Shown one piece after another: positions 1 to 6,214 of a stretch of DNA of 6,214 bases. This DNA is from Leptolyngbyaceae cyanobacterium SM1_3_5. Its GTDB lineage: Bacteria; Cyanobacteriota; Cyanobacteriia; Elainellales; Elainellaceae. Made by a program: the position numbers and the translations under genes. The DNA is taken from the NCBI GenBank assembly GCA_012031475.1, contig JAAUTJ010000307.1, positions 1 to 6,214 on the forward strand, in the 5' to 3' direction. The stretch's first letter is position 1. Every line of letters starts with the position of its first letter. The notes beneath the pieces are model-generated. The model ran no database searches, was not told the DNA's origin, and saw only the letters and a program-made list of their open reading frames with translations.

Positions 1-1855
1 AACCATCGTTTCAAAATAAGTTGTTCAGCAGCGAAACGACTGCGGAGGCTTCCAGATCTTCGGTGATCGAGGTGTAGCCGCGAATGTCGGAAAACAAAAT
101 GCTCACCTCGCGCCGTCCCTCAGTCAGCGCATCATCATCCAGCAGATCGGCCACTTCGCGACTGATGTAGCGGCGCATTGCGGCCTTCATCCGTTTTTCT
201 TTGCTGATGTCTTCAATCACAATCAGTCCGCCCTGAACGCTGCCGGATGGCGTGGATAAAGGATTGATCGTCAGGTTGATGCTGCGCTCCATTTCGCGAA
301 CGTCCGCTTTGGGAATTGGCGCAACTCGATCGACAGGCAGATTCCAGGGCAAAAACTGGTTGGAATCGTGGCGATCGCGCACCGCCAAAACAAATTCTTC
401 CGTACCGTCTGCCTCGGTTGCTTCTGCCCACAAGCCAACCACCAAGCTTTGCTCTGGCTCATAGTGCTTGATGGCCTCGCGCAGACTGGTTTCCAGCCGA
501 CTGCGGAGATTGGGAATTGGCACCACTTCCCACACCGATCGCGCAATCAGCTTGTCTCGCCAAATTGTGCGGAGGCGATCGCGCTCTTCATCCGGGGCTT
601 GCGTGGCCGGACAGCCTAACAGCGTCAGGGCGGCATCGTTAATTGTCACGATTTGCCCTGCATATCGGTTGAAATCACGGCATCGGACAAGCTTTGTAGC
701 ATGTCTTTTTGATACTGCCGCTCTTGCAAAACGCTTTCAAAAAGCTGGGCGTTTTGCAGCGCGATCCCCGCCTGCACGTTGAACGCCTCCATAAATTCTT
801 CATCAGACGTGGTGAAGCTGCCCTGATGTTTATTAATTAACTGCGTCACGCCGATCAGTTCTTTTTCCGAGTTGAACACGGGCATACACAAAATGTTGCG
901 CGTCCGATAGCCGATGCTGCGATCGGTACTCGGATCGAATCGCGGATCTTCGTAAGCGTGCGGGATGTTCAGCGTTTGTCCGGTCGAGGCGACATATCCG
1001 GCGATGCCTTTGGTAGCCGGAATCCGAATTTCCCGCGCCAGCGTCGCCACCTTTGACCAGAGTTCATTGCGATCGCGATCGAGCAAAACAGCGTACTGCG
1101 ATCGGCCTGCATCAGTTCCCGCGCTTCGTCCATCACGACCTGAAGCGTTTTTTCCAAATCCAAACTTTGAGCGAGGCTAGCCGTCGCTTTTCGCAAAGCT
1201 GCCGCGCCGCGCTGATTGCGAGCCGCAATGTAGAACGAATTGCAGCTTTCCAAAATCACGCCGATCGAATGAGCAAATTCGCGAAACCGATGCTCATCAA
1301 AGCTGTCAAACAGTCGATCGCCCGCTTTGTTCAGCAGTTGCACAACGGCAACGACGCGATGTTTGCTGCTGAAGATCGGCATACACAAAATGTTGCGCGT
1401 CACATAGCCCGTTTCGCGATCGATGTCCCGGTTAAACAGTGGAGAGCTATAGGCATCGGGAATATTCAGCGGTGCCCCCGTTGTCGCAACGTGTCCGGCA
1501 ATTCCGACATTGATCGGCAGGCGGATTTCCCGCACTTCACCTTGGCTCTGGGCGATTTTTGACCAAAGCTGCTGCTTTTCTTCATCTACCAAAAAATCGT
1601 GGTGCGATCGGCCTCCAAAATTTCTCCGATCTTGAGCGTGAACCCCTCCAAGATCTGCTCCAGCATTGTTTCGAGCGCGTCATTGTTGATGAGTTCGATC
1701 GCCCGCAGAAAATACTCAAACTCTTGGGTGATCTGGTCAAGCAGGTTTGCAAATTGCGGCACAGGCAAATCGCGGACGCGCTGCACCAGGTCATGTGAAC
1801 GATCGACCTGAGACAAAGCGGCCAGCATCATTCCAGACGAAGACTGCATGATCAT
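1..1855 (-). CDS. Class III adenylate/guanylate cyclase, GAF-GAF-PAS-cyclase (CyaB1/CyaB2-like), 3' end outside window, frameshifted
   Basis: This enzyme should convert ATP (or GTP) to a cyclic nucleotide in the cytoplasm. The order matches Anabaena CyaB1/CyaB2. Reconstructed residues ~1-60 form a helical N-terminus, ~62-215 GAF-A, ~232-380 GAF-B and ~380-550 PAS plus linker; the catalytic domain starts at ~580. GAF-A has NKFDE residues N176, K177, F183, D187, E188; GAF-B has N342, K343, F348, D352, E353. This motif marks cAMP/cGMP-binding GAFs. The catalytic start reads VSILFSDIRGYT, with the first metal-binding Asp at ~591; later catalytic residues, including those that set ATP versus GTP, lie outside the window. 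Four indels split the frame into readable pieces at 1586-1855, 969-1592, 646-1086 and 11-649. I chose ATG 1855; a second in-frame ATG lies at 1849. No clear ribosome binding site precedes either, and the frame is open upstream to a stop with no ATG/GTG/TTG. The gene is divergent from hflX. Family call is firm; whether it is intact in the organism is open. Confidence 0.88.
18..19 (-). other. Apparent one-base insertion in cyclase frame
   Basis: On the minus strand the frame ends LLNNLF-stop at 11-13. Removing one T (one A of the AA at 18-19) gives LLNNYFETMV, which continues to the window edge and is the expected sequence after the first metal-binding motif in class III cyclases. Loss of two bases would also restore the frame but gives a poorer match. 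Confidence 0.7.
652..654 (-). other. Apparent one-base deletion in cyclase frame (PAS domain)
   Basis: The minus strand reads D-M-Q-G-K-S-stop. One extra A in the AAA run gives DMQGKIVTINDAALTLLG, a normal PAS core strand, and joins the GAF-B frame to the PAS/cyclase frame. Confidence 0.85.
1085..1088 (-). other. Apparent one-base deletion in cyclase frame (GAF-B)
   Basis: One extra T in the minus-strand TTTT run changes ADRSTLFCSI into ADRSTLFLLDRDRNELW. This restores the standard early strand of the GAF fold and joins GAF-A to GAF-B. Confidence 0.88.
1591..1596 (-). other. Apparent one-base deletion in cyclase frame (GAF-A)
   Basis: The minus strand has six T and reads ADRTTIFW-stop. Seven T gives ADRTTIFLVDEEKQQLW, the expected GAF strand. 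The lesion lies at the same structural place (the F-L pair after ADR-S/T-T) as the GAF-B lesion. Confidence 0.88.
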
Positions 1856-2017
1856 GATTTGGACAAGTGACGGGGCACAACATCGATCGAGCAGAAGCAG
1901 TGACAGCTTCTCTTACCTTAAGTACATACCAGTTCTGGCGAGATTGGTGCAGCTTAATCTAAAATCTCGATCGCATTCATGAACTTTTATCACCATGATG
2001 TAAAGCCCTCCCCCTAC

Positions 2018-2037
2018 AGACGCGAGATCTCGCGTCT
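2018..2037. repeat. Perfect 20-bp intergenic palindrome
   Basis: AGACGCGAGATCTCGCGTCT is identical to its reverse complement. Beyond one C/C mismatch on each side, TA (2015-2016) pairs with TA (2039-2040). As RNA or single-stranded DNA it would form a GC-rich hairpin with a GATC loop. The shape resembles the dispersed GTAGAGACG...CGTCTCTAC palindromes I recall between genes in many filamentous cyanobacteria. That it is such a repeat is inference, since only one copy lies in this window. Confidence 0.8.
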
Positions 2038-2040
2038 CTA

Positions 2041-2080
2041 CCCGACCCCCGACCCCTGACCCCCGATACCCGACACCCTC
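2041..2080. repeat. C-rich degenerate short repeat (G-quadruplex candidate on minus strand)
   Basis: Units of about seven bases, variants of CCCCGAC/CCCCTGAC, repeat directly after the palindrome. C runs of three or more lie at 2041-2043, 2046-2050, 2053-2056, 2060-2064, 2069-2071 and 2076-2078, separated by 2-4 bases. The minus strand thus has six G runs with short loops, more than the four needed for a G-quadruplex. Two further C runs precede the palindrome (2006-2008 and 2010-2014). The pattern resembles cyanobacterial short tandem repeats; I see no coding potential. Confidence 0.65.
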
Positions 2081-2130
2081 AATCGATCGCCTCGAATAAA
2101 TCTCGATAAGATGGAAATACCGAACTTTCC

Positions 2131-2135
2131 AAGGA
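2131..2135 (+). promoter_or_regulatory. Possible ribosome binding site of hflX
   Basis: AAGGA lies 12 bases before the TTG at 2148, slightly farther than usual. It is the only purine-rich Shine-Dalgarno-like match near that start. Confidence 0.35.
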
Positions 2136-2147
2136 TAGCGATCGAGT

Positions 2148-3836
2148 TTGTCAGTCGAAACCATCTACGGCCACCTCCAAGGTCTCAAGTCCAGCCAGTT
2201 GAAGCAGCTTCAGCGGCTCTATCACCTGCGGCTTCCGGGCGATCGACTCACCACGCCAGAATTTGCCCAGCGGCTTGCGGCCATCAGCAGCGACCTCAAT
2301 TCGCCCATTTGTGCCTACATCAATCGGCGCGGCCAGGTGATGCGCGTTGGTGTCGGTTCACCCATTCAAACGCAAATTCCGCCGTCTGAACTGCCGCGCT
2401 ATGGCGCAGAACGGCTCAGCGGCATTCGCTGCATTTCCACGCAGCTTAAACTGGAAGCGCCCAGCGCGGCCACGTTAACGGCGATGGCAATTCAGCGGCT
2501 TGATGCGCTCGTCATGCTGAGCGTGTCGGGCGGCGGCTTTGAGCGGCGCGGCGGCGGGCAACCGGATATGTGAAGGAATGCTATCTCGCCCATCTTGTGC
2601 CGCATCCCGAAGCCACCTGGACGGTTTCGCCGCCGTTGAGCCTGGACGTGATCACGCAGCAGGACTTCGTGGATCTCACGGAGGGACTGGAAGAGGAATT
2701 TCGGCGCGAATATGTTGCCCAACAGGTTGATGCCGATCACGATCGCGTCCTCTTGGTCGGCCTGATGACGCACAACAAATCGACCCAGCGCTTTGAAGAT
2801 GGCTTAGCCGAAGTCGAGCGCCTGATCGACACGGCGGGCGGTGAAGTGCTGCAAGTGGTCAAGCAAAAGCGATCGGCTCCGCATCCGCAAACGGTGGTCG
2901 GGGAAGGCAAAGTTCAGGAAATTACCCTCGCCGCGCAAACGGTCGGCGCAAATTTGATCGTGTTCGATCGCGACCTGTCTCCTGCCCAAGTCCGCAACCT
3001 GGAAAATCAAATTGGCGTCCGCGTGGTCGATCGCACTGAGGTGATTCTCGACATTTTTGCCCAGCGTGCCCAGTCCGGGGCGGGTAAATTGCAGGTGGAA
3101 CTCGCCCAGCTCGAGTACATGATGCCGCGCTTGACCGGACGCGGACGAGCAATGTCGCGACTGGGCGGCGGCATTGGCACACGCGGTCCCGGTGAAACCA
3201 AGCTGGAAACCGAGCGGCGATCGATTCAGCGCCGGATCACCCGACTCCAGCAGGAAGTCAATCAGCTTCAGGCGCATCGATCGCGCCTGCGCCAGCAGCG
3301 TCAGCATCATGAAGTTCCCTCGATCGCCGTTGTGGGCTACACGAACGCGGGAAAATCGACGCTGCTCAACGTTCTGACCAACTCGGAAGTCTACGCTGCC
3401 GATCAGCTTTTTGCCACGCTCGACCCGACGACGCGCCGCCTGATGCTAATCGATCCGATCACGCAAGAATCAACGGCGATCGTCCTCACCGATACGGTCG
3501 GATTCATTCACGAACTGCCGCCGTCCTTAATGGATGCGTTTCGCGCCACTTTGGAAGAAGTCACCGAGGCGGACGCGCTCTTGCATGTCGTGGATTTGTC
3601 GCATCCGGCTTGGCAAAGTCAGATTCGATCGGTGATGAGCATCTTAAGCGACATGCCGATCGCCCTGGCCCGCGCTGGTTGCCTTCAACAAAATCGATCA
3701 GGTCGATGGTGACACACTGACGTTGGCGCAAGAAGAATTTCCGCAAGCGGTTTTCATTTCGGCTAGCGATCGCTTGGGACTCGAAACCCTGAGGCAGCGG
3801 TTGTTGCAGCTTGTGCGCTATGCGACTTCCGAATAA
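2148..3836 (+). CDS. hflX: GTPase HflX, frameshifted
   Basis: HflX is a cytoplasmic GTPase that binds the 50S subunit and splits stalled or stressed 70S ribosomes. Reconstructed length is about 563 residues, longer than E. coli HflX because of a ~140-residue N-terminal region (IYGHLQGLKSSQLKQLQRLY onward). The family core follows, with the signature GGGIGTRGPGETKLE at ~340-354 and a charged helical linker. The GTPase domain has G1 GYTNAGKS (~397-404), FATLD in the G2 region (~422-426), G3 DTVG (~449-452), G4 NKID from base 3687 and G5 near FISAS. Indels split it into 2148-2573, 2570-3712 and about 3672-3836. In the second piece the G1 and G3 motifs are intact but G4 and G5 are lost; they sit in the third. 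The start is uncertain: TTG 2148 follows an in-frame stop at 2136-2138, and no in-frame ATG is near. ATG 2111 in another frame would join by one added T (see findings). It is divergent from the cyclase and convergent with the exporter operon. Confidence 0.92.
2556..2558 (+). other. Apparent one-base deletion in hflX
   Basis: The frame reads ERRGGGQPDM-stop. A fourth G in the GGG run gives ERRGGGATGYVKECYLAHLVP, which joins the N-terminal region to the GTPase core and ends in the expected HflX sequence. Confidence 0.88.
3663..3672 (+). other. Compound indel in hflX between G3 and G4
   Basis: The frame changes between DMPIA and LVAFNKID. The best repair adds one C to the CCC at 3663-3665 and one G beside 3672, giving DMPIAPGPALVAFNKIDQVDG. 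A single surplus base would also restore frame but gives a less HflX-like MPIPWPALV. That the frame changes here is clear; the exact bases are inference. Confidence 0.75.
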
Positions 3837-3843
3837 TCATCCG

Positions 3844-3864
3844 CGCAAAAACTGGGAGTTTGCG
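3844..3864. terminator. Imperfect hairpin just after hflX, possible terminator
   Basis: CGCAAAAACT and AGTTTGCG pair over eight positions with two bulged A and a GGG loop. The hairpin begins 8 bases after the hflX stop, in the convergent spacer. No T run follows on either strand, so it is not a classical intrinsic terminator. A role in ending transcription or protecting the 3' end is inference from position. Confidence 0.35.
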
Positions 3865-3898
3865 ATCGTGCCCGCCCATCATTTGAGCCTCGACACCT

Positions 3899-3922
3899 GC
3901 TGCGGACAGCGAATGTCTCAGC
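3899..3922. terminator. Second imperfect hairpin in the convergent spacer
   Basis: GCTG (3899-3902) pairs with CAGC (3919-3922) and GACA (3905-3908) with TGTC (3914-3917), with a small internal loop and a five-base GCGAA loop. It lies 34 bases beyond the HlyD stop in that gene's direction. There is no T run, so terminator function is weakly supported. Confidence 0.22.
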
Positions 3923-3955
3923 GAAGAAAATATCGTGTTGTCCCACAGAGGGCTG

Positions 3956-5287
3956 TCAATTGGCAGAATTGGTATCGACTGATCCACGAGTTTTTTGCCA
4001 TAGAAACTGAAGCAGTGGTTGCGATCGCGTCACAATTCGCGCTTCAGCTTCCATGCCAAGCTGCAACGCGCATTCTCGATCGCCTCTGACCAACGTCGTT
4101 TGTTGCGGTTGCAGCGTAATTTCGTAGAAGCGCTGTGAATTCGTGCCGGAAGCAGCGTTCGTTTCAGTCGTCGAGGCGGCAACAGTATCGGGTGAAATGG
4201 CCGCGACGGTACTTTCGAGCGTACCAAAGTCGGAATGCGGGCAGGCCGTAACGCGCAGAAAAGCCGTTTGCCCGACTTGAATTTGCCCGATCGATCGCGG
4301 CGGCAGAATTGCCTTGACCACGATCGGCGCGGCTTGCGGCGAAATTTGCGCGATCGTTTGTCCCGCCTGCACCACCTGATCGGCATTTTGGAGGTTGAGT
4401 TGCAAAATCACTCCGTCCGCAGTGGCGCGAATCACGCTGGTTTGCAACTGCCGCTCGGCCTGCTGAAGCGTTTGCTGTGTCTGCAAAAGCTGCGCCTGAA
4501 GTTCTGATCGCTGCTGCCGCAACGCTTCTCGTTCTCGATTCAGCGTGGCGATCGTCGCCTGCCCGTTCGCCTCAGCTTGGGCGATGCGCTCTTGGGCGAT
4601 CGCCACAGGTGCAGCACTCGGAGCAAGCGCGGCCTGAGTGCGAATCACTCGCGCTTGGGCAATTTGAACCGCCGATCGTTTTTCCTCCCGTTGCAGTTGC
4701 GAAATGCTGCCCGAATCGGCCAACCGCTCAAAGCGCTGCATCTCCGTTTGGGCAAATTCTAGGGCGGCTCTGGCCTCAGCTAAATCTGCCTGCGTGGTGA
4801 CTTGCTGGACGCGATATTCCTGCTGCTGGCGATCGAATTCGGCGCGAGTGACGGCCACTTCCTGATCGATCGATCGCGACTGCGCCACAATTTGACTCAT
4901 CAGCCAGCGGTCTTGCGCTTCAAGCTGCGCCAGTTGCAGCCGGATTTGTTGAATGCTGCCTTCGGTCTGACGCTGCTGCGATTCCAGCGCGGTGCGATCG
5001 AGCCGCGCAATCACGTCGCCGCGCTGCACCGTCTGATTTTCCGCCACCTCCAAGCGATCGATCGTGCCGTCCAGCGGAGCCTGCACCAGCCGCACTTCCC
5101 CAGCGGGACGCACACGCGCCTCCGCCCGCACCGTGACGCGATACGGCAAAACGGCCAGCAGTCCCGCCATCAAGCCCACGCCGCCCAGCAAAATCAATCC
5201 GCCCAGCATCACCCAAGGGCTGGCAGGCGGCAAAAATTCGTCGGTTTTGGCGGGACGAAGCACAGGAATCGAGTGGGGTTTGAGCAT
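3956..5287 (-). CDS. HlyD-family membrane fusion protein (ABC exporter adaptor)
   Basis: This 443-residue protein should span the periplasm and connect an inner-membrane ABC exporter to an outer-membrane channel. Residues 1-24 are cytoplasmic, with one membrane helix at ~25-48 (WVMLGGLILLGGVGLMAGLL). The first half of a lipoyl-like domain lies at ~64-98 (APLDGTIDRLEVAENQTVQRGDVIARLD). A long Gln/Ala/Glu-rich coiled-coil hairpin covers ~99-285. The second lipoyl half is at ~284-318 (ATADGVILQLNLQNADQVVQAGQTIAQISP), and a beta-barrel region at ~320-425. Size and order are normal for type I secretion adaptors, and no frameshift is seen. The ATG at 5287 lies 6 bases after the stop of the upstream ABC gene. 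There is no Shine-Dalgarno match in that gap, so translational coupling is likely. The exported substrate cannot be told from this sequence. Confidence 0.93.
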   Translation of the reverse strand: MLKPHSIPVLRPAKTDEFLPPASPWVMLGGLILLGGVGLMAGLLAVLPYRVTVRAEARVRPAGEVRLVQAPLDGTIDRLEVAENQTVQRGDVIARLDRTALESQQRQTEGSIQQIRLQLAQLEAQDRWLMSQIVAQSRSIDQEVAVTRAEFDRQQQEYRVQQVTTQADLAEARAALEFAQTEMQRFERLADSGSISQLQREEKRSAVQIAQARVIRTQAALAPSAAPVAIAQERIAQAEANGQATIATLNREREALRQQRSELQAQLLQTQQTLQQAERQLQTSVIRATADGVILQLNLQNADQVVQAGQTIAQISPQAAPIVVKAILPPRSIGQIQVGQTAFLRVTACPHSDFGTLESTVAAISPDTVAASTTETNAASGTNSQRFYEITLQPQQTTLVRGDRECALQLGMEAEARIVTRSQPLLQFLWQKTRGSVDTNSAN

Positions 5288-5293
5288 GGGGAG

Positions 5294-6214
5294 CTAGAGC
5301 GTGAGGAAATCCGAATGTTCGCCCAACGTTGCTTGTAGGTCGGACAGCGTGCCCTGCCGGACGAACTGGCCGCGATCGAGAAAAACGATCCAGTCTGCCT
5401 GCGCGATCACCGGGGGGCGATGGCTAATCAAAATCGTGGTTTTGCCGCGCCGCTGCCAAAGCAGTTTGTCGAGCAGTTGAGCCTCGCTGACTGGATCAAG
5501 CCCCGCTGTCGATTCGTCGAGGATGAGCAGGGGCGGGTCATTGGCGATCGCACGGGCAATTGCCAATCGCTGCCGCTGTCCGCCGGAAAGCGTTGCGCCA
5601 AACTCGCCCAAAATCGTTTGATATTTGTCCGGCAGTTGGCTAATAAAATCGTCGGCTCCGGTCGTTTGACAGGCTTGAATGATTTGTTCAAACGATAAAT
5701 GCGGATTGCCCATCCGAAAGTTTTCCAGAATCGATCGACTCCAGAAATGTGCGTCTTGCGGAACCAAAACCACCTGCTGCCGAATGCACTCCAGCGACAG
5801 ATCAGACAGATTGTAATTACCCAGCCGAATGTTGCCCGACTGCGGAAAATATAAGCTGGAAATTAGCTTGGCTAAGGTGCTTTTGCCGCAGCCGGATTTG
5901 CCAATTAAAGCGATCGTTTGTCCACCCGGAATATCGACCGAAAAATCGTTCAGCAGTTCAGTTCGACCCGGATAATGAAAGCAAAGATGTTGGCAAACGA
6001 TCGAGGAATCACCAGTCAGATTCACCCAGGATTTGCGATCGTCAGGTTGAATTTCAGGCGGCGTCATCACCACTTCTTGCAAACGAGCATTTGCCGTTTT
6101 CACGCGCACCCAATCATCAATCAGATTGACTAGCTCATTCATCAAGCCTGTGACGTTGCGGTTGAGCGTCGTGAAGGCGAGCAATTGCCCAATGCTCAAC
6201 TCTTGCTGAATTAC
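5294..6214 (-). CDS. ABC exporter, C-terminal part with complete ATPase domain, 5' end outside window
   Basis: The visible 306 residues hold the end of the transmembrane domain (VIQQELSIGQLLAF, typical before the last helix of peptidase-type and lipid-type exporters) and a full nucleotide-binding domain. Counting from the window edge, the motifs are Walker A GKSGCGKST (~105-113, bases 5879-5902), Q-loop VPQD (~152), signature LSGGQRQR (~209-216), Walker B LLILDES (~229-235), D-loop TAGLD, and H-loop His ~265 (ISHR). All catalytic positions are present, so the ATPase should work. The frame is open to the edge; the TTG at 6199 is internal, not a start. With the HlyD-type partner 6 bases downstream, this is probably the inner-membrane motor of a type I or peptide exporter. 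Whether it carries an N-terminal C39 peptidase or cyclic-nucleotide-binding domain cannot be seen. TAGLD in place of the commoner SALD is mild variation. Confidence 0.93.
   Translation of the reverse strand, partial: VIQQELSIGQLLAFTTLNRNVTGLMNELVNLIDDWVRVKTANARLQEVVMTPPEIQPDDRKSWVNLTGDSSIVCQHLCFHYPGRTELLNDFSVDIPGGQTIALIGKSGCGKSTLAKLISSLYFPQSGNIRLGNYNLSDLSLECIRQQVVLVPQDAHFWSRSILENFRMGNPHLSFEQIIQACQTTGADDFISQLPDKYQTILGEFGATLSGGQRQRLAIARAIANDPPLLILDESTAGLDPVSEAQLLDKLLWQRRGKTTILISHRPPVIAQADWIVFLDRGQFVRQGTLSDLQATLGEHSDFLTL

Larger units (their letters stand above)
1856..2147. other. Divergent intergenic region between the cyclase and hflX
   Basis: These 292 bases must hold the promoters for both genes. 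I see no convincing -35/-10 pair. The weak candidates are AT-rich patches: TTTTAGATTAA on the minus strand at about 1954-1964 for the cyclase, and GATAAGAT at 2105-2112 on the plus strand for hflX. The middle is occupied by a 20-bp palindrome and a C-rich repeat (separate entries). No RNA gene is recognisable. Confidence 0.6.

Noticed and set aside
1796..1811. TGTGAACGATCGACCT as a possible CRP/SyCRP1 site near the cyclase start
   Set aside because: Only the left half-site (TGTGA) is present, the matching TCACA is absent, and the site is inside the coding region.
1913..2164. 83-residue minus-strand open frame across the cyclase/hflX spacer
   Set aside because: Its Gly/Arg-rich middle is just translation of the palindrome and C-rich repeat, and it overlaps the hflX start. 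No recognisable domain.
2804..3310. 168-residue minus-strand open frame opposite hflX
   Set aside because: It is a long shadow of the GC-rich hflX core. The plus-strand frame has all the GTPase motifs; this one has none.
3763..3987. 74-residue minus-strand open frame over the convergent spacer
   Set aside because: It overlaps the conserved end of hflX and the end of the HlyD gene in another frame and resembles no known family.
4802..5338. 178-residue plus-strand open frame opposite the HlyD gene
   Set aside because: It is a His/Arg/Gln-rich shadow of the coiled-coil coding strand, and it crosses the operon junction.
1..6214. CRISPR array, tRNA/rRNA, transposase or phage genes
   Set aside because: No regularly spaced direct repeats, RNA gene features, terminal inverted repeats or mobile-element proteins are visible.

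Overview
The window looks like chromosomal DNA from a cyanobacterium. The palindrome GCGATCGC (HIP1) occurs seven times in about 6.2 kb, against roughly 0.1 expected by chance. The protein families also fit: a tandem-GAF/PAS class III nucleotide cyclase of the Anabaena CyaB1/CyaB2 type, an HflX with the long cyanobacterial-style N-terminus, and an ABC exporter followed by an HlyD-type adaptor. I cannot name a species.

Layout. (1) Bases 1-1855, minus strand: the N-terminal ~610 residues of the cyclase, in the order N-terminal helical segment, GAF-A, GAF-B, PAS, start of the catalytic domain. The gene runs off the left edge. Both GAF domains carry a complete NKFDE motif, the hallmark of cyclic-nucleotide-binding GAFs. 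(2) Bases 1856-2147: divergent intergenic region with a perfect 20-bp palindrome next to a C-rich degenerate repeat, whose minus strand is a strong G-quadruplex candidate. (3) Bases 2148-3836, plus strand: hflX, a ribosome-associated GTPase. (4) Bases 3837-3955: short convergent spacer with two imperfect hairpins. (5) Bases 3956-5287 and 5294-6214, minus strand: an HlyD-family membrane fusion protein and, 6 nt upstream of it, the C-terminal part of an ABC exporter with a complete ATPase domain. The two read as one type I secretion or peptide-export operon.

The cyclase and hflX are each broken by small indels. The cyclase has four: three apparent one-base omissions in A/T runs and one apparent one-base surplus. 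HflX has one omitted G plus a compound site that is best fixed by two omitted bases. On both sides of every break the protein is conserved and full of motifs. I therefore describe each as one gene, and think uncorrected sequencing or assembly indels are more likely than true pseudogenes. The exporter genes in the right third read cleanly.

How they work together: the cyclase should make cAMP (or cGMP) under allosteric control by cyclic nucleotide bound to its own GAF domains. HflX rescues or splits stalled ribosomes. The ABC/HlyD pair exports an unknown substrate. Nothing in the sequence ties the three into one pathway, and I see no convincing undescribed system here.
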